Shown: positions 11,710 through 19,127 of the stretch, piece after piece | Layout: every line of letters starts with the position of its first letter | Numbering within the stretch: position 1 is the stretch's first letter | From: DATIXD01 sp035518875 | Lineage (GTDB): Bacteria; Pseudomonadota; Gammaproteobacteria; Methylococcales; Methylococcaceae | Assembly: GCA_035518875.1 (NCBI GenBank) | Contig: DATIXD010000041.1 | Location: 1-27,593, forward strand | Direction: 5' to 3' | Length of the DNA: 27,593 nt | Notes under the pieces: generated by a model | The model's input: only the letters and a program-made list of their open reading frames with translations | Databases searched by the model: none | Told to the model about the DNA's origin: nothing | Made by a program: the position numbers and the translations under genes

Positions 11710-12516
11710 CTAGTCCTTCAATCCCAATACGTCCTGCATGTCGTACAGGCCTTTTTCCCTGTCCACCAGCCACCGCGCGGCGCGCACGGCACCCTTGGCA
11801 AAAGTCATGCGGCTTGAGGCCTTATGGGTGATCTCGATGCGCTCGCCCTCATCGGCGAATAGGACGGTGTGCTCGCCGACGATATCGCCGGCACGGATCG
11901 TCGCGAAACCGATGCTGTTGCGGTCGCGCTCCCCGGTGATGCCTTCCCGGCCGTAGACGGCGCAATCTTTCAAATCTCGGCCCAATGCCTTTGCGACCAC
12001 CTCGCCCATGCGTAGCGCCGTACCGGAAGGGGCATCCACCTTGTGCCGGTGATGGGCCTCGATGATCTCGATGTCGGTATATTCGCCCATCACTTGGGCC
12101 GCCATTTCGAGCAGCTTCAGGGCGAGGTTGACGCCCACGCTCATGTTCGGCGCAAGAACGATGGCTATGTCATCGGCGGCACGCTCGATTTGTCCGCGCT
12201 GTTGCGGGGTGAAGCCGGTCGTCCCGATCACGAGCCGCGTCCCGCGCTCGCGACAAAGCGCCACATGGTCGAGGGTGGCTTCCGGCCGGGTGAAATCGAT
12301 CAGCACATCGATATCCCCGATGACCGCCGCGAGATCCGCCTGTACCGGGATGCCGAGGCTCAGAAGGCCGGCAATCTCGCCGGCGTCCCGGCCAATGGCG
12401 GGACTGTCCTTTCGTTCAACCGCAGCGCCGAGAATCGTGCCCTGGGTGTTGAGGCAGGCCCGGATGAGCGTTTGCCCCATGCGACCGGCGGCGCCGACGA
12501 TGCCTATTCTGATCAT
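11710..12516 (-). CDS. dapB: 4-hydroxy-tetrahydrodipicolinate reductase
   Basis: DapB reduces the product of DapA with NAD(P)H on the lysine/diaminopimelate pathway. The 268-residue product begins IRIGIVGAAGRMGQ, the dinucleotide-binding GxxGxxG motif. It contains IGTTGFTPQQ, and the catalytic/substrate segment EAHHRHKVDAPSGTAL with the double His and the Lys of the family. The C-terminal part has FADEGERIEITHKASSRMTFAKGAVRAARWL. It lies 31 bases after dnaJ on the same strand and ahead of carA, the order seen in Pseudomonas. Confidence 0.98.
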   Translation of the reverse strand: MIRIGIVGAAGRMGQTLIRACLNTQGTILGAAVERKDSPAIGRDAGEIAGLLSLGIPVQADLAAVIGDIDVLIDFTRPEATLDHVALCRERGTRLVIGTTGFTPQQRGQIERAADDIAIVLAPNMSVGVNLALKLLEMAAQVMGEYTDIEIIEAHHRHKVDAPSGTALRMGEVVAKALGRDLKDCAVYGREGITGERDRNSIGFATIRAGDIVGEHTVLFADEGERIEITHKASSRMTFAKGAVRAARWLVDREKGLYDMQDVLGLKD

Positions 12517-12547
12517 TTCAGGGTTTCCTTAGGTTTTATGCCGAAGC

Positions 12548-13687
12548 CTACAATCCCAGCTTGTCGAAAAACTGCTTCACCCCGTCCAGCCAGCCGTGCG
12601 CCTGCGGACTGTGGGTGCTGCCGCCGCCGCTCAGAGAATCGTCCAGCTTTTTGATGAGGTCGGTTTGCTCTCGGGTGAGATGCACGGGCGTCTCGATGCG
12701 GACCCGGCAGAGCAAGTCGCCGATCGCGCCGCCGCGCACCGGCTTAACCCCCTTGCCGCGCAAGCGGAACAGGCGGCCGGTCTGGGTTTCCGGCGGAATT
12801 TTCAGCATCACCTTGCCGTCCAGGGTCGGCACTTCGAGGTCACCGCCCAGACACGCGGTGGGGAAGCTGATCGGCACCTCGCAATAAAGGTTAGCGCCAT
12901 CGCGGGTGAAGATGGGATGCTCCCTGACGTTGATCTGGACATACAAATCGCCCGGAGGTCCGCCGCTCTCCCCGGCCTCGCCCTCCCCCGCCAAACGGAT
13001 GCGGTCTCCCACGTCCACGCCGGGCGGAATCTTGACCGAAAGGGTCTTGGTGTCCTGCACACGGCCCTGCCCATGGCATGTCCGACAGGGGTCTTTGATT
13101 TGCTGACCGGTGCCGCGGCACGCCGGACAAGTCTGCTGCACGGCGAAAAAGCCTTGTTGCATCCGCACCGCTCCCTGGCCGTGACAGGTGGTGCACGTGA
13201 CCGGCCCCGAACCCTTCTTCGCCCCGCTGCCGCCGCATTCGGTGCAACTCACGAAGGTGGGCACACGGATCTTGACCTCGGTGCCGGCGACCGCTTCTTC
13301 CAGGGTCACATCCAGGTTATAGCGCAGGTCGGCGCCCCGTTGCGCGCGAGTGCGCCGGCGCCCGCCACCGCCCCCGCCACCGAAGATGTCGCCGAACACG
13401 TCGCTGAAGATGTCGCTGAAACTTTCGCCGCCGAAGCCATAGCCGCCGCCTCCCATCGACGTGTCGACGCCGGCATGGCCGAACTGGTCATAGGCGGAGC
13501 GTTTCTTGGCGTCCGAGAGTACTTCATAGGCTTCCTTGATCTTCTTGAATTTCTCCTCGGCCTCCGGATTGTCCTTGTTGCGATCCGGGTGAAACTTCAT
13601 CGCCAGGCGGCGAAAGCTCTTTTTGATTTCGCTATCGCTGGCGTTGCGCGGTACGCCCAATAGTTCGTAATAATCTTCTTTGGCCAT
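12548..13687 (-). CDS. dnaJ: Chaperone DnaJ (Hsp40)
   Basis: DnaJ delivers clients to DnaK and stimulates its ATPase. The 379-residue type I protein has the J domain with HPD at 33-35 and a Gly/Phe-rich linker (about 75-110). Four CxxCxGxG zinc repeats follow: C148, C165, C187 and C201. Two C-terminal beta domains include the client-binding segment starting LYVQINVREHPIF. It follows dnaK, separated by a strong hairpin that could set its expression below that of dnaK. Confidence 0.98.
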   Translation of the reverse strand: MAKEDYYELLGVPRNASDSEIKKSFRRLAMKFHPDRNKDNPEAEEKFKKIKEAYEVLSDAKKRSAYDQFGHAGVDTSMGGGGYGFGGESFSDIFSDVFGDIFGGGGGGGRRRTRAQRGADLRYNLDVTLEEAVAGTEVKIRVPTFVSCTECGGSGAKKGSGPVTCTTCHGQGAVRMQQGFFAVQQTCPACRGTGQQIKDPCRTCHGQGRVQDTKTLSVKIPPGVDVGDRIRLAGEGEAGESGGPPGDLYVQINVREHPIFTRDGANLYCEVPISFPTACLGGDLEVPTLDGKVMLKIPPETQTGRLFRLRGKGVKPVRGGAIGDLLCRVRIETPVHLTREQTDLIKKLDDSLSGGGSTHSPQAHGWLDGVKQFFDKLGL

Positions 13688-13696
13688 AATGAAAGT

Positions 13697-13720
13697 AGCC
13701 GCCGGCTCACGCCGGCGGCT
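13697..13720 (-). repeat. Perfect 10-bp hairpin between dnaK and dnaJ
   Basis: AGCCGCCGGC and its exact complement flank the 4-base loop TCAC (plus strand). On the transcript this sits between the dnaK stop and the dnaJ start and ends 9 bases before the dnaJ ATG. No T-run follows, so it is more likely an mRNA stabiliser or translation damper than a full terminator. It is close enough to the dnaJ ATG to limit ribosome access. Confidence 0.8.
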
Positions 13721-13761
13721 TGTTCAGGGGTTGATGAACGGCAGCAGTGCGGGAAGCCGGA

Positions 13762-15693
13762 CTATTTCTTGTTTTCTTTCACTTCCTCGAACTCGGCATC
13801 GACCACTTCGTCCCCCGACTTACCGCCCGAGGCCGAACCGGTATCGTCATCGGACGGCGGGGCCGCCCCTTCGGATTTCTGCGCGTACAGGCGCTCAGCC
13901 AACTTGCCGGACAGTTCGGTCAGCGCCTCGGTCTTGCGGTCGATATCAGCTTTGTCGTCGCTGCTCATGGCCTTCTTGAGTTCGTCGATCGCCGCATCGA
14001 TCTTGCTCTTTTCGTCCGCCTGCACCTTGTCGCCCAGTTCGTGCAAGGTCTTGTTGGTGGCGTGGATGACCGCGTCCGCATGGTTGCGCGCATTAACCAG
14101 TTCGTGCATTTTGCGGTCTTCCTCGGCATGCATCTCGGCTTCCTTGATCATGCGTTTGACCTCCTCGTCGGACAAGCCGCTGGAGGCCTTGATGACGATC
14201 TTGTTCTCCTTGCCGGTGGCCTTGTCCTTGGCGGACACATGCAGAATACCGTTGGCGTCGATGTCGAAGGTGACCTCGATCTGCGGAATGCCCCGCGGCG
14301 CCAAAGGAATATCGCTCAGATCGAAGCGTCCCAGCGACTTGTTGTCCCGAGCCATCTCGCGCTCGCCCTGGAGCACATGCACGGTCACCGCCGACTGGCT
14401 GTCTTCCGCGGTGGAAAACACCTGCTGCTGCTTGGTAGGAATGGTCGTGTTCTTCTCGATCAGCTTGGTCATGACGCCGCCCAGGGTCTCGATCCCCAGG
14501 GAAAGCGGCGTCACGTCGAGCAGCAGCACGTCCTTGACCTGCCCGCCCAGCACGCCGGCCTGAATCGCTGCGCCCAAAGCCACCGCCTCGTCCGGGTTAA
14601 CATCCTTGCGCGGTTCCTTGCCGAAGATGTCCTTCACGAAATCCTGCACTTTCGGCATGCGGGTTTGGCCGCCGACCAGAATGACTTCGTCTATCTCCGA
14701 AGGTTTGAGTCCCGAGTCCTTGAGGGCGATTTCACAAGGCCCTTTGGTCTTTTCGATCAAATCCTCGACCAAAGCCTCCAGTTTGGCACGGGTCAGCTTC
14801 ATGTTGAGATGCTTGGGACCGGTGGCGTCTGCCGTGATATACGGCAGGTTGATTTCGGTCTGCTGTGTGGACGACAGCTCGATCTTGGCTTTTTCCGCAG
14901 TTTCCTTCAGACGCTGCAAGGCCAACGAATCGTTGTGCAGATCGATGCCTTGCTCCTTTTTGAACTCGTCGGCGATGTAGTCGATGATGCGCAGGTCGAA
15001 GTCTTCGCCACCCAGGAAGGTATCGCCGTTGGTGGAAAGCACTTCGAACTGGTGCTCGCCGTCCACTTCGGCGATTTCGATGATGGAAATATCGAAAGTG
15101 CCGCCGCCCAGGTCATAAACGGCGATTTTCTGGTCGCCGCGTTTCTTATCCATGCCGTAAGCCAGCGCCGAGGCGGTGGGTTCGTTGATGATGCGCTTAA
15201 CTTCGAGCCCTGCGATGCGTCCGGCGTCCTTAGTCGCCTGACGCTGCGAGTCATTGAAGTAGGCCGGCACGGTGATGACGGCTTCCTTGATTTCCTCGCC
15301 TAAATACGCTTCCGCGTCTTTTTTCAATTTCATCAGCACCCGGGCGGAAATCTCCGGCGGCGCCATCTTTCTACCGCTGACTTCCACCCAGGCATCGCCA
15401 TTGTCCGCCTCGACGATCTTGTAAGGCACCATCTTGATGTCTTTCTGCACCATGTCGTCCCGGTAGCGCCGACCGATCAGACGCTTGATGGCGAACAGGG
15501 TGTTCTTCGGATTGGTGACCGCTTGGCGCTTGGCCGACTGGCCAACCAGCACCTCACCGTCGGCGGTGTAGGCCACGATCGAAGGCGTTGTCCGGGCGCC
15601 TTCTGCATTTTCAATCACGCGCGCCTTGCCGCCTTCGAGCACCGCGACGCATGAGTTCGTGGTTCCCAAATCAATTCCGATTATTTTTGCCAT
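13762..15693 (-). CDS. dnaK: Chaperone DnaK (Hsp70)
   Basis: DnaK is the ATP-driven Hsp70 that binds exposed hydrophobic segments. With the ATG at 15693 it has 643 residues and begins AKIIGIDLGTTNSCVAVLEGG. The nucleotide-binding domain has AVITVPAYFNDSQRQATKDAG, VYDLGGGTFDIS and EVILVGGQTRMPKV. The linker DVLLLDVTPLSLGIETLGG precedes the beta substrate-binding domain and helical lid, and the tail ends with the conserved acidic EEVKENKK. The start is fixed by GGAGA six bases upstream and by the family N-terminus; a frame opening four codons earlier at a TTG is not used. It has its own sigma32-like promoter. Confidence 0.98.
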   Translation of the reverse strand: MAKIIGIDLGTTNSCVAVLEGGKARVIENAEGARTTPSIVAYTADGEVLVGQSAKRQAVTNPKNTLFAIKRLIGRRYRDDMVQKDIKMVPYKIVEADNGDAWVEVSGRKMAPPEISARVLMKLKKDAEAYLGEEIKEAVITVPAYFNDSQRQATKDAGRIAGLEVKRIINEPTASALAYGMDKKRGDQKIAVYDLGGGTFDISIIEIAEVDGEHQFEVLSTNGDTFLGGEDFDLRIIDYIADEFKKEQGIDLHNDSLALQRLKETAEKAKIELSSTQQTEINLPYITADATGPKHLNMKLTRAKLEALVEDLIEKTKGPCEIALKDSGLKPSEIDEVILVGGQTRMPKVQDFVKDIFGKEPRKDVNPDEAVALGAAIQAGVLGGQVKDVLLLDVTPLSLGIETLGGVMTKLIEKNTTIPTKQQQVFSTAEDSQSAVTVHVLQGEREMARDNKSLGRFDLSDIPLAPRGIPQIEVTFDIDANGILHVSAKDKATGKENKIVIKASSGLSDEEVKRMIKEAEMHAEEDRKMHELVNARNHADAVIHATNKTLHELGDKVQADEKSKIDAAIDELKKAMSSDDKADIDRKTEALTELSGKLAERLYAQKSEGAAPPSDDDTGSASGGKSGDEVVDAEFEEVKENKK

Positions 15694-15747
15694 TAATTTC
15701 TCCAAGCAGATTCAGTGTTTCGATAATGTTTGAACGGCTTTTTCTTG

Positions 15748-15776
15748 TTATGGGGGAGGCGCATCCCGATTTCAAG
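15748..15776 (-). promoter_or_regulatory. Sigma32-type heat-shock promoter for dnaK
   Basis: On the minus strand CTTGAAA is followed after 14 bases by CCCCATAA. The first box matches the heat-shock -35 consensus exactly and the second matches CCCCATnT at 6 of 7 defined positions. The -35 box overlaps the grpE stop codon. Transcription would start about 45-50 bases before the dnaK ATG. This would let dnaK-dnaJ be raised separately from hrcA and grpE. Confidence 0.85.
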
Positions 15777-16380
15777 CTTTCTCATCGACGCGCGGCTGTT
15801 CCGCCGCGGCCTGGGCGATCACGACCATGGCCGGACGCAGGAGCCGGTCATTGAGCATGTAACCCTTCTGGAAGACTTTGACGATGGTGTTCGGCTCGGC
15901 GCTGGTGCTCGGCTCCATCGCCATGGCCTGGTGCAGCTCGGGATTGAACTTCTGCCCAAGCGGATCGACCGGCCGGATATTGAACTTCTCCAGGACGGCG
16001 CAGAACTGCTTCAGCGTCAGCTCGCTGCCCTCGCGCAGCTTGACGACCTCGGGGGAGTCTCCGACCGCGGCTTGGATGCCCAGCTCCAGGCTGTCGACAA
16101 CCAGCAGCAGTTCCTTGGCGAACTTTTCCAGAGCGTACTTGTGGGCGTTTTGCAATTCCTTCTCGCTGCGGCGGCGCAGGTTCTCCATTTCTGCCTGGGT
16201 GCGGATGAATTTGTCCCAGTTCTCTTCCGCCTTCCGGGTGGCAGCCACCAGCTGTTCGGCGAGTTGTTCGATCGGCGTCGGCTCCACACCGCCTTCTTCT
16301 GCCAAGATATCGGGGGCGGCCTGCCCCGGCTCTGCCGATTTTTCTTTGACTAGTTCTTGCAAAGACTGCTCGTCACTCAT
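15772..16380 (-). CDS. grpE: Nucleotide exchange factor GrpE
   Basis: GrpE releases ADP from DnaK. The 202-residue product has an acidic, disordered N-terminus, a long coiled coil (about 36-100, with DKFIRTQAEMENLRRRSEKEL), and the C-terminal beta domain with FNPELHQAMAME and VFQKGYMLNDRLLRPAMVVIA. AGGAG lies 8 bases before the ATG. It lies between hrcA and dnaK, 83 bases after hrcA. Confidence 0.98.
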   Translation of the reverse strand: MSDEQSLQELVKEKSAEPGQAAPDILAEEGGVEPTPIEQLAEQLVAATRKAEENWDKFIRTQAEMENLRRRSEKELQNAHKYALEKFAKELLLVVDSLELGIQAAVGDSPEVVKLREGSELTLKQFCAVLEKFNIRPVDPLGQKFNPELHQAMAMEPSTSAEPNTIVKVFQKGYMLNDRLLRPAMVVIAQAAAEQPRVDEKA

Positions 16381-16463
16381 GTAGCATGCTCCTGTAAAGA
16401 GTGATCACGCCCGCGCGCTCGGCGCGTGGCGACAAAATTATGGAGGGTTGAATGGGGTTCGCC

Positions 16464-17525
16464 TTAAGATGGGGACGAGGACTTTTGATTCAAGGCGGCG
16501 CCCAACAATTTCGCCGTCAGGTCGACCAGGGGTATGACCCGCTCGTATTCCATGCGGGTCGGGCCGATCACGCCGAGCACCCCGACTGTGCATTCGTCAA
16601 CCGCATAGGAGGCGGTCACCAGGCTGCACTGATCCAGCGCTCGGTACCCGGATTCCTCGCCGATGAATATTTTGACGCCGACCGTTTCCAGGCAGCGATC
16701 CAACAAATGCACGATGTCCTCTTTTTGCTGGAAAGCCGCGAATAAAGTCCGCAGCCGTTCCATGCTGGCGAGTTCGCCGAAATCCATGAGATTGGTTTCA
16801 CCGGCCAGGACAAACGGCTTTCTGCGCTTGTGCTTGTTGCCCCGGAAAGCCAAATCGGCGATCTCGGCGGCATGGATGGCCTCCTGATTCATGCGCTCGC
16901 GGGTTTCCTGCAATTCTGTGCATAGACTTTCGCGGATCGCCGTCAGACTCTTGCCTACGTAGACGGCGTTCAGATAGTTCGCCGCCGCCGTCAGCTCGGC
17001 TGCGCTGAAACGCCGCGCCGGATAAATGATCTTGTTCTGCACTTCCCGCTCGTTGGTCACGAGAATCACCAGGATGCGCTGGTCGGAAAGCGGCAAAAAC
17101 TCGATCATTCGGAAAATCACCGCTTCCCTGCGTGGCAGGGTAACCAGGCCGGCCATGTGGGTGACGTCGGCCAATAGCTTGGAGGCGGTTTCCAGAATGT
17201 CATCGGTATCGTCAAGGGTATCCAGGTCGTGCCTGAACTGGCAGACGATCTCCTGCTTGAGCGGCCTGACGGTCAGCAGCGAGTCGACGAAAAAACGGTA
17301 ACCACTGACGGTGGGAATGCGCCCGGCCGAGGTGTGCGGTGCGGTAATGAGGCCGAGGTCTTCCAGATCAGCCATCACATTCCTGATCGTCGCCGGGCTG
17401 AGGTTCAATCCGGCCTCGCGCGACAAGGCACGCGAACCCACGGGCTGACCCTCGTAGATATAACGTTCCACCAGCACTTTCAAAAGATGCTGGGCGCGAT
17501 CGCTCAGTTCAGTAAATTTGGACAC
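16464..17525 (-). CDS. hrcA: Heat-inducible transcription repressor HrcA
   Basis: HrcA binds the CIRCE operator and represses chaperone genes; GroEL keeps it active. The 353-residue product has an N-terminal winged helix (SDRAQHLLKVLVERYI, then PVGSRALSREAGLNLSPATIRNVMADLEDLGLI and HTSAGRIPT) and a C-terminal dimerisation domain. That domain contains GEESGYRALDQCSLVTASY and GVLGVIGPTRMEYERVIPLV. The start is GTG at 17525. The CIRCE operator 21 bases upstream shows that it regulates itself and the operon behind it. It diverges from bfr. Confidence 0.97.
   Translation of the reverse strand: MSKFTELSDRAQHLLKVLVERYIYEGQPVGSRALSREAGLNLSPATIRNVMADLEDLGLITAPHTSAGRIPTVSGYRFFVDSLLTVRPLKQEIVCQFRHDLDTLDDTDDILETASKLLADVTHMAGLVTLPRREAVIFRMIEFLPLSDQRILVILVTNEREVQNKIIYPARRFSAAELTAAANYLNAVYVGKSLTAIRESLCTELQETRERMNQEAIHAAEIADLAFRGNKHKRRKPFVLAGETNLMDFGELASMERLRTLFAAFQQKEDIVHLLDRCLETVGVKIFIGEESGYRALDQCSLVTASYAVDECTVGVLGVIGPTRMEYERVIPLVDLTAKLLGAALNQKSSSPS
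16467..16494 (-). promoter_or_regulatory. Sigma32-type heat-shock promoter for grpE, inside the end of hrcA
   Basis: On the minus strand CTTGAAT, 13 bases, then CCCCATCT: 6 of 7 for the -35 box and a complete match to CCCCATnT. The -10 box touches the hrcA stop codon. A start about 7 bases downstream would leave an untranslated leader of about 80 bases before grpE. Together with the dnaK site it gives two internal heat-shock promoters in the operon. Confidence 0.8.
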
Positions 17526-17545
17526 ACCGCTTCTCTGGAATCAAA

Positions 17546-17572
17546 TTAGCACTCTAGCAACCTGAGTGCCAA
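17546..17572 (-). promoter_or_regulatory. CIRCE operator (HrcA binding site)
   Basis: The plus strand reads TTAGCACTC, nine bases, GAGTGCCAA. This is the CIRCE inverted repeat (TTAGCACTC-N9-GAGTGCTAA) with one mismatch in the second arm. It lies between the hrcA promoter -10 box and the hrcA start codon, where HrcA would block transcription initiation. Confidence 0.95.
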
Positions 17573-17600
17573 AATTAGCAACCCCTAGATAATGTGTCAA
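17572..17600 (-). promoter_or_regulatory. Sigma70-type promoter for hrcA
   Basis: On the minus strand TTGACA is followed after exactly 17 bases by TAATTT. The -35 is a perfect consensus match and the -10 agrees at 4 of 6 positions. The CIRCE element begins at the last base of the -10 box, so the operator covers the expected transcription start. Confidence 0.85.
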
Positions 17601-17692
17601 GAAGCTCATACTATATCTTCCATCGGCGTGAACCGGCGGTCCCTGCGGCCAAAGCAGCGCACGCCCCGAACGGCGAACCGAGGGAGATTGAC

Positions 17693-18157
17693 ATGCAAGG
17701 CGATCACCAAGCCATCGAGTATCTGAACCGAGTACTGGGCAACGAACTCATCGGCATCAACCAGTATTTCCTGCACGCCCGCATGTTCAAGAACTGGGGT
17801 TTGCACAAGCTGAACGAGCGAGTCTACAAGGCATCCATCGACGCGATGAAGCATGCCGACGCGCTCGTCGAACGTATCCTGTTCCTGGAAGGCCTGCCTA
17901 ATTTACAGGACCTCGGCCGGCTGCGGATCGGAGAAAACACGCCGGAAATGCTGGGCTGCGATCTGCAACTGGAGCAACAGGCCGTTGCGCTCCTGAAGGA
18001 AGCCGTAGCCTATTGCGAAAAAGCCGGCGACTACATTTCCCGCGAGCTTCTGGAAAACATCCTGGGGAGCGAGGAGGACCAGATCGACTGGTTGGAAACC
18101 CAACTCGCCCTGATCGACAAGCTGGGCCTGCAAAATTACTTGCAATCGCAGCTATAA
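17693..18157 (+). CDS. bfr: Bacterioferritin subunit with altered ferroxidase site
   Basis: Bacterioferritin stores iron in a 24-subunit haem-containing shell. The 154-residue product begins MQGDHQAIEYLNRVLGNELIGINQYFLHARMFKNWGL and matches E. coli Bfr closely. The haem ligand M52 and the diiron residues E18, Y25, H54, E94 and E127 are present. E51 is Ala (IDAMKH instead of IDEMKH) and H130 is Gln (EEDQIDW instead of EEGHIDW), so two of the usual iron ligands are missing. This resembles the specialised haem-binding subunits of two-subunit bacterioferritins in some proteobacteria, which would need a partner gene elsewhere. The start at 17693 has GGGAGA upstream; the open frame from 17594 is a non-conserved extension overlapping the promoter region. 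Confidence 0.95.
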   Translation: MQGDHQAIEYLNRVLGNELIGINQYFLHARMFKNWGLHKLNERVYKASIDAMKHADALVERILFLEGLPNLQDLGRLRIGENTPEMLGCDLQLEQQAVALLKEAVAYCEKAGDYISRELLENILGSEEDQIDWLETQLALIDKLGLQNYLQSQL

Positions 18158-18243
18158 GGACCGTTCTTTCGACACCTAAAGCGCGGCATCGACACCAGGA
18201 TTGATCTTCCGCACCGGGCGGAAGTCAGCACAGCCCACCGCCA

Positions 18244-19125
18244 ATGCAACGAACCTTCCACCGCATCGGATTGATCGGCAAGCCCGATGCCGAGCGCATC
18301 GCCGAAACCCTGCCAGCCATTTACGGACACTTACTCCGCCGCGGCTGTCAGATAGTGGTGGAAAGCAGCTGTGCCCAATTCTTGGATGGAACTCCGACTA
18401 CCCGAGAGCTGAGCGAACTGGGTCGGCACTGCGAACTGGCCATCGTCGTGGGCGGCGACGGCACTTTGTTGACGGCCGCCCGCATCCTGGCCGATCAGGA
18501 TATCCCCTTGATCGGCGTGAATCTCGGACGGCTGGGCTTCTTGGTGGACATTTCGCCTCAAGAAGCGCTCGCCAAGCTGGACGAAATCCTCGACGGGCAT
18601 TATTGCGCCGAAGAGCGCAATCTCCTGCGCGCCAAGATCCTACGGGGCGAAGAAGTGATTCGGGAACAAACTGCAGTCAACGAAGTGGTCATCCACAGCT
18701 GGAACGCAACCAGCATGATCGAGATCGTCACCTCCATCGACGGCGCTTTCCTGAACTCGCAACGCTCAGACGGGCTCATCGTTTCGACACCGACGGGTTC
18801 CACCGCTTACGCCCTGTCTGGCGGCGGCCCGATTCTCTACCCCACGCTCAAGTCCATCGTGCTGGTGCCCGTCAACCCGCACACACTGACCAACCGACCC
18901 ATTGTCATTGCGGACGATAGCGTGGTCGAGATCACCTTTCGTCCGAGCAAGCAGTTCAGGGCGCAGGTCGCTTGCGACAATGTTTCCATCCCGGATGTCG
19001 AGATCGACGACCTGATTCGAATCGGCAAGGAACCCCGGCCGGTACGGATTCTCCATCCGCGTAACTATGATTTCTTCGAAATTTTGCGTGCCAAACTCAA
19101 CTGGAGTAGCGGTTATCGCAATTAG
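18244..19125 (+). CDS. nadK: NAD kinase
   Basis: NadK phosphorylates NAD to NADP. The 293-residue product (E. coli 292) has the GGDGT motif (70-74), the NE pair (146-147) in TAVNEVVIHSWNATSMIE and the conserved TPTGSTAYALSGGGPI segment (182 onward). The LVPVNPHTLTNRPIV stretch is also diagnostic. It lies 86 bases after bfr and 2 bases before recN, so nadK and recN are probably cotranscribed, the usual gammaproteobacterial arrangement. Confidence 0.97.
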   Translation: MQRTFHRIGLIGKPDAERIAETLPAIYGHLLRRGCQIVVESSCAQFLDGTPTTRELSELGRHCELAIVVGGDGTLLTAARILADQDIPLIGVNLGRLGFLVDISPQEALAKLDEILDGHYCAEERNLLRAKILRGEEVIREQTAVNEVVIHSWNATSMIEIVTSIDGAFLNSQRSDGLIVSTPTGSTAYALSGGGPILYPTLKSIVLVPVNPHTLTNRPIVIADDSVVEITFRPSKQFRAQVACDNVSIPDVEIDDLIRIGKEPRPVRILHPRNYDFFEILRAKLNWSSGYRN

Positions 19126-19127
19126 CC

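Noticed and set aside
12596..13663. 355-codon open frame opposite dnaJ
   Set aside because: Same reason: antisense to a fully supported gene, low-complexity Ala/Arg/Gly content.
13747..15303. 518-codon open frame on the plus strand opposite dnaK
   Set aside because: It is a mirror frame of a highly expressed GC-rich gene; no ribosome-binding site, and the predicted protein has no recognisable motif.
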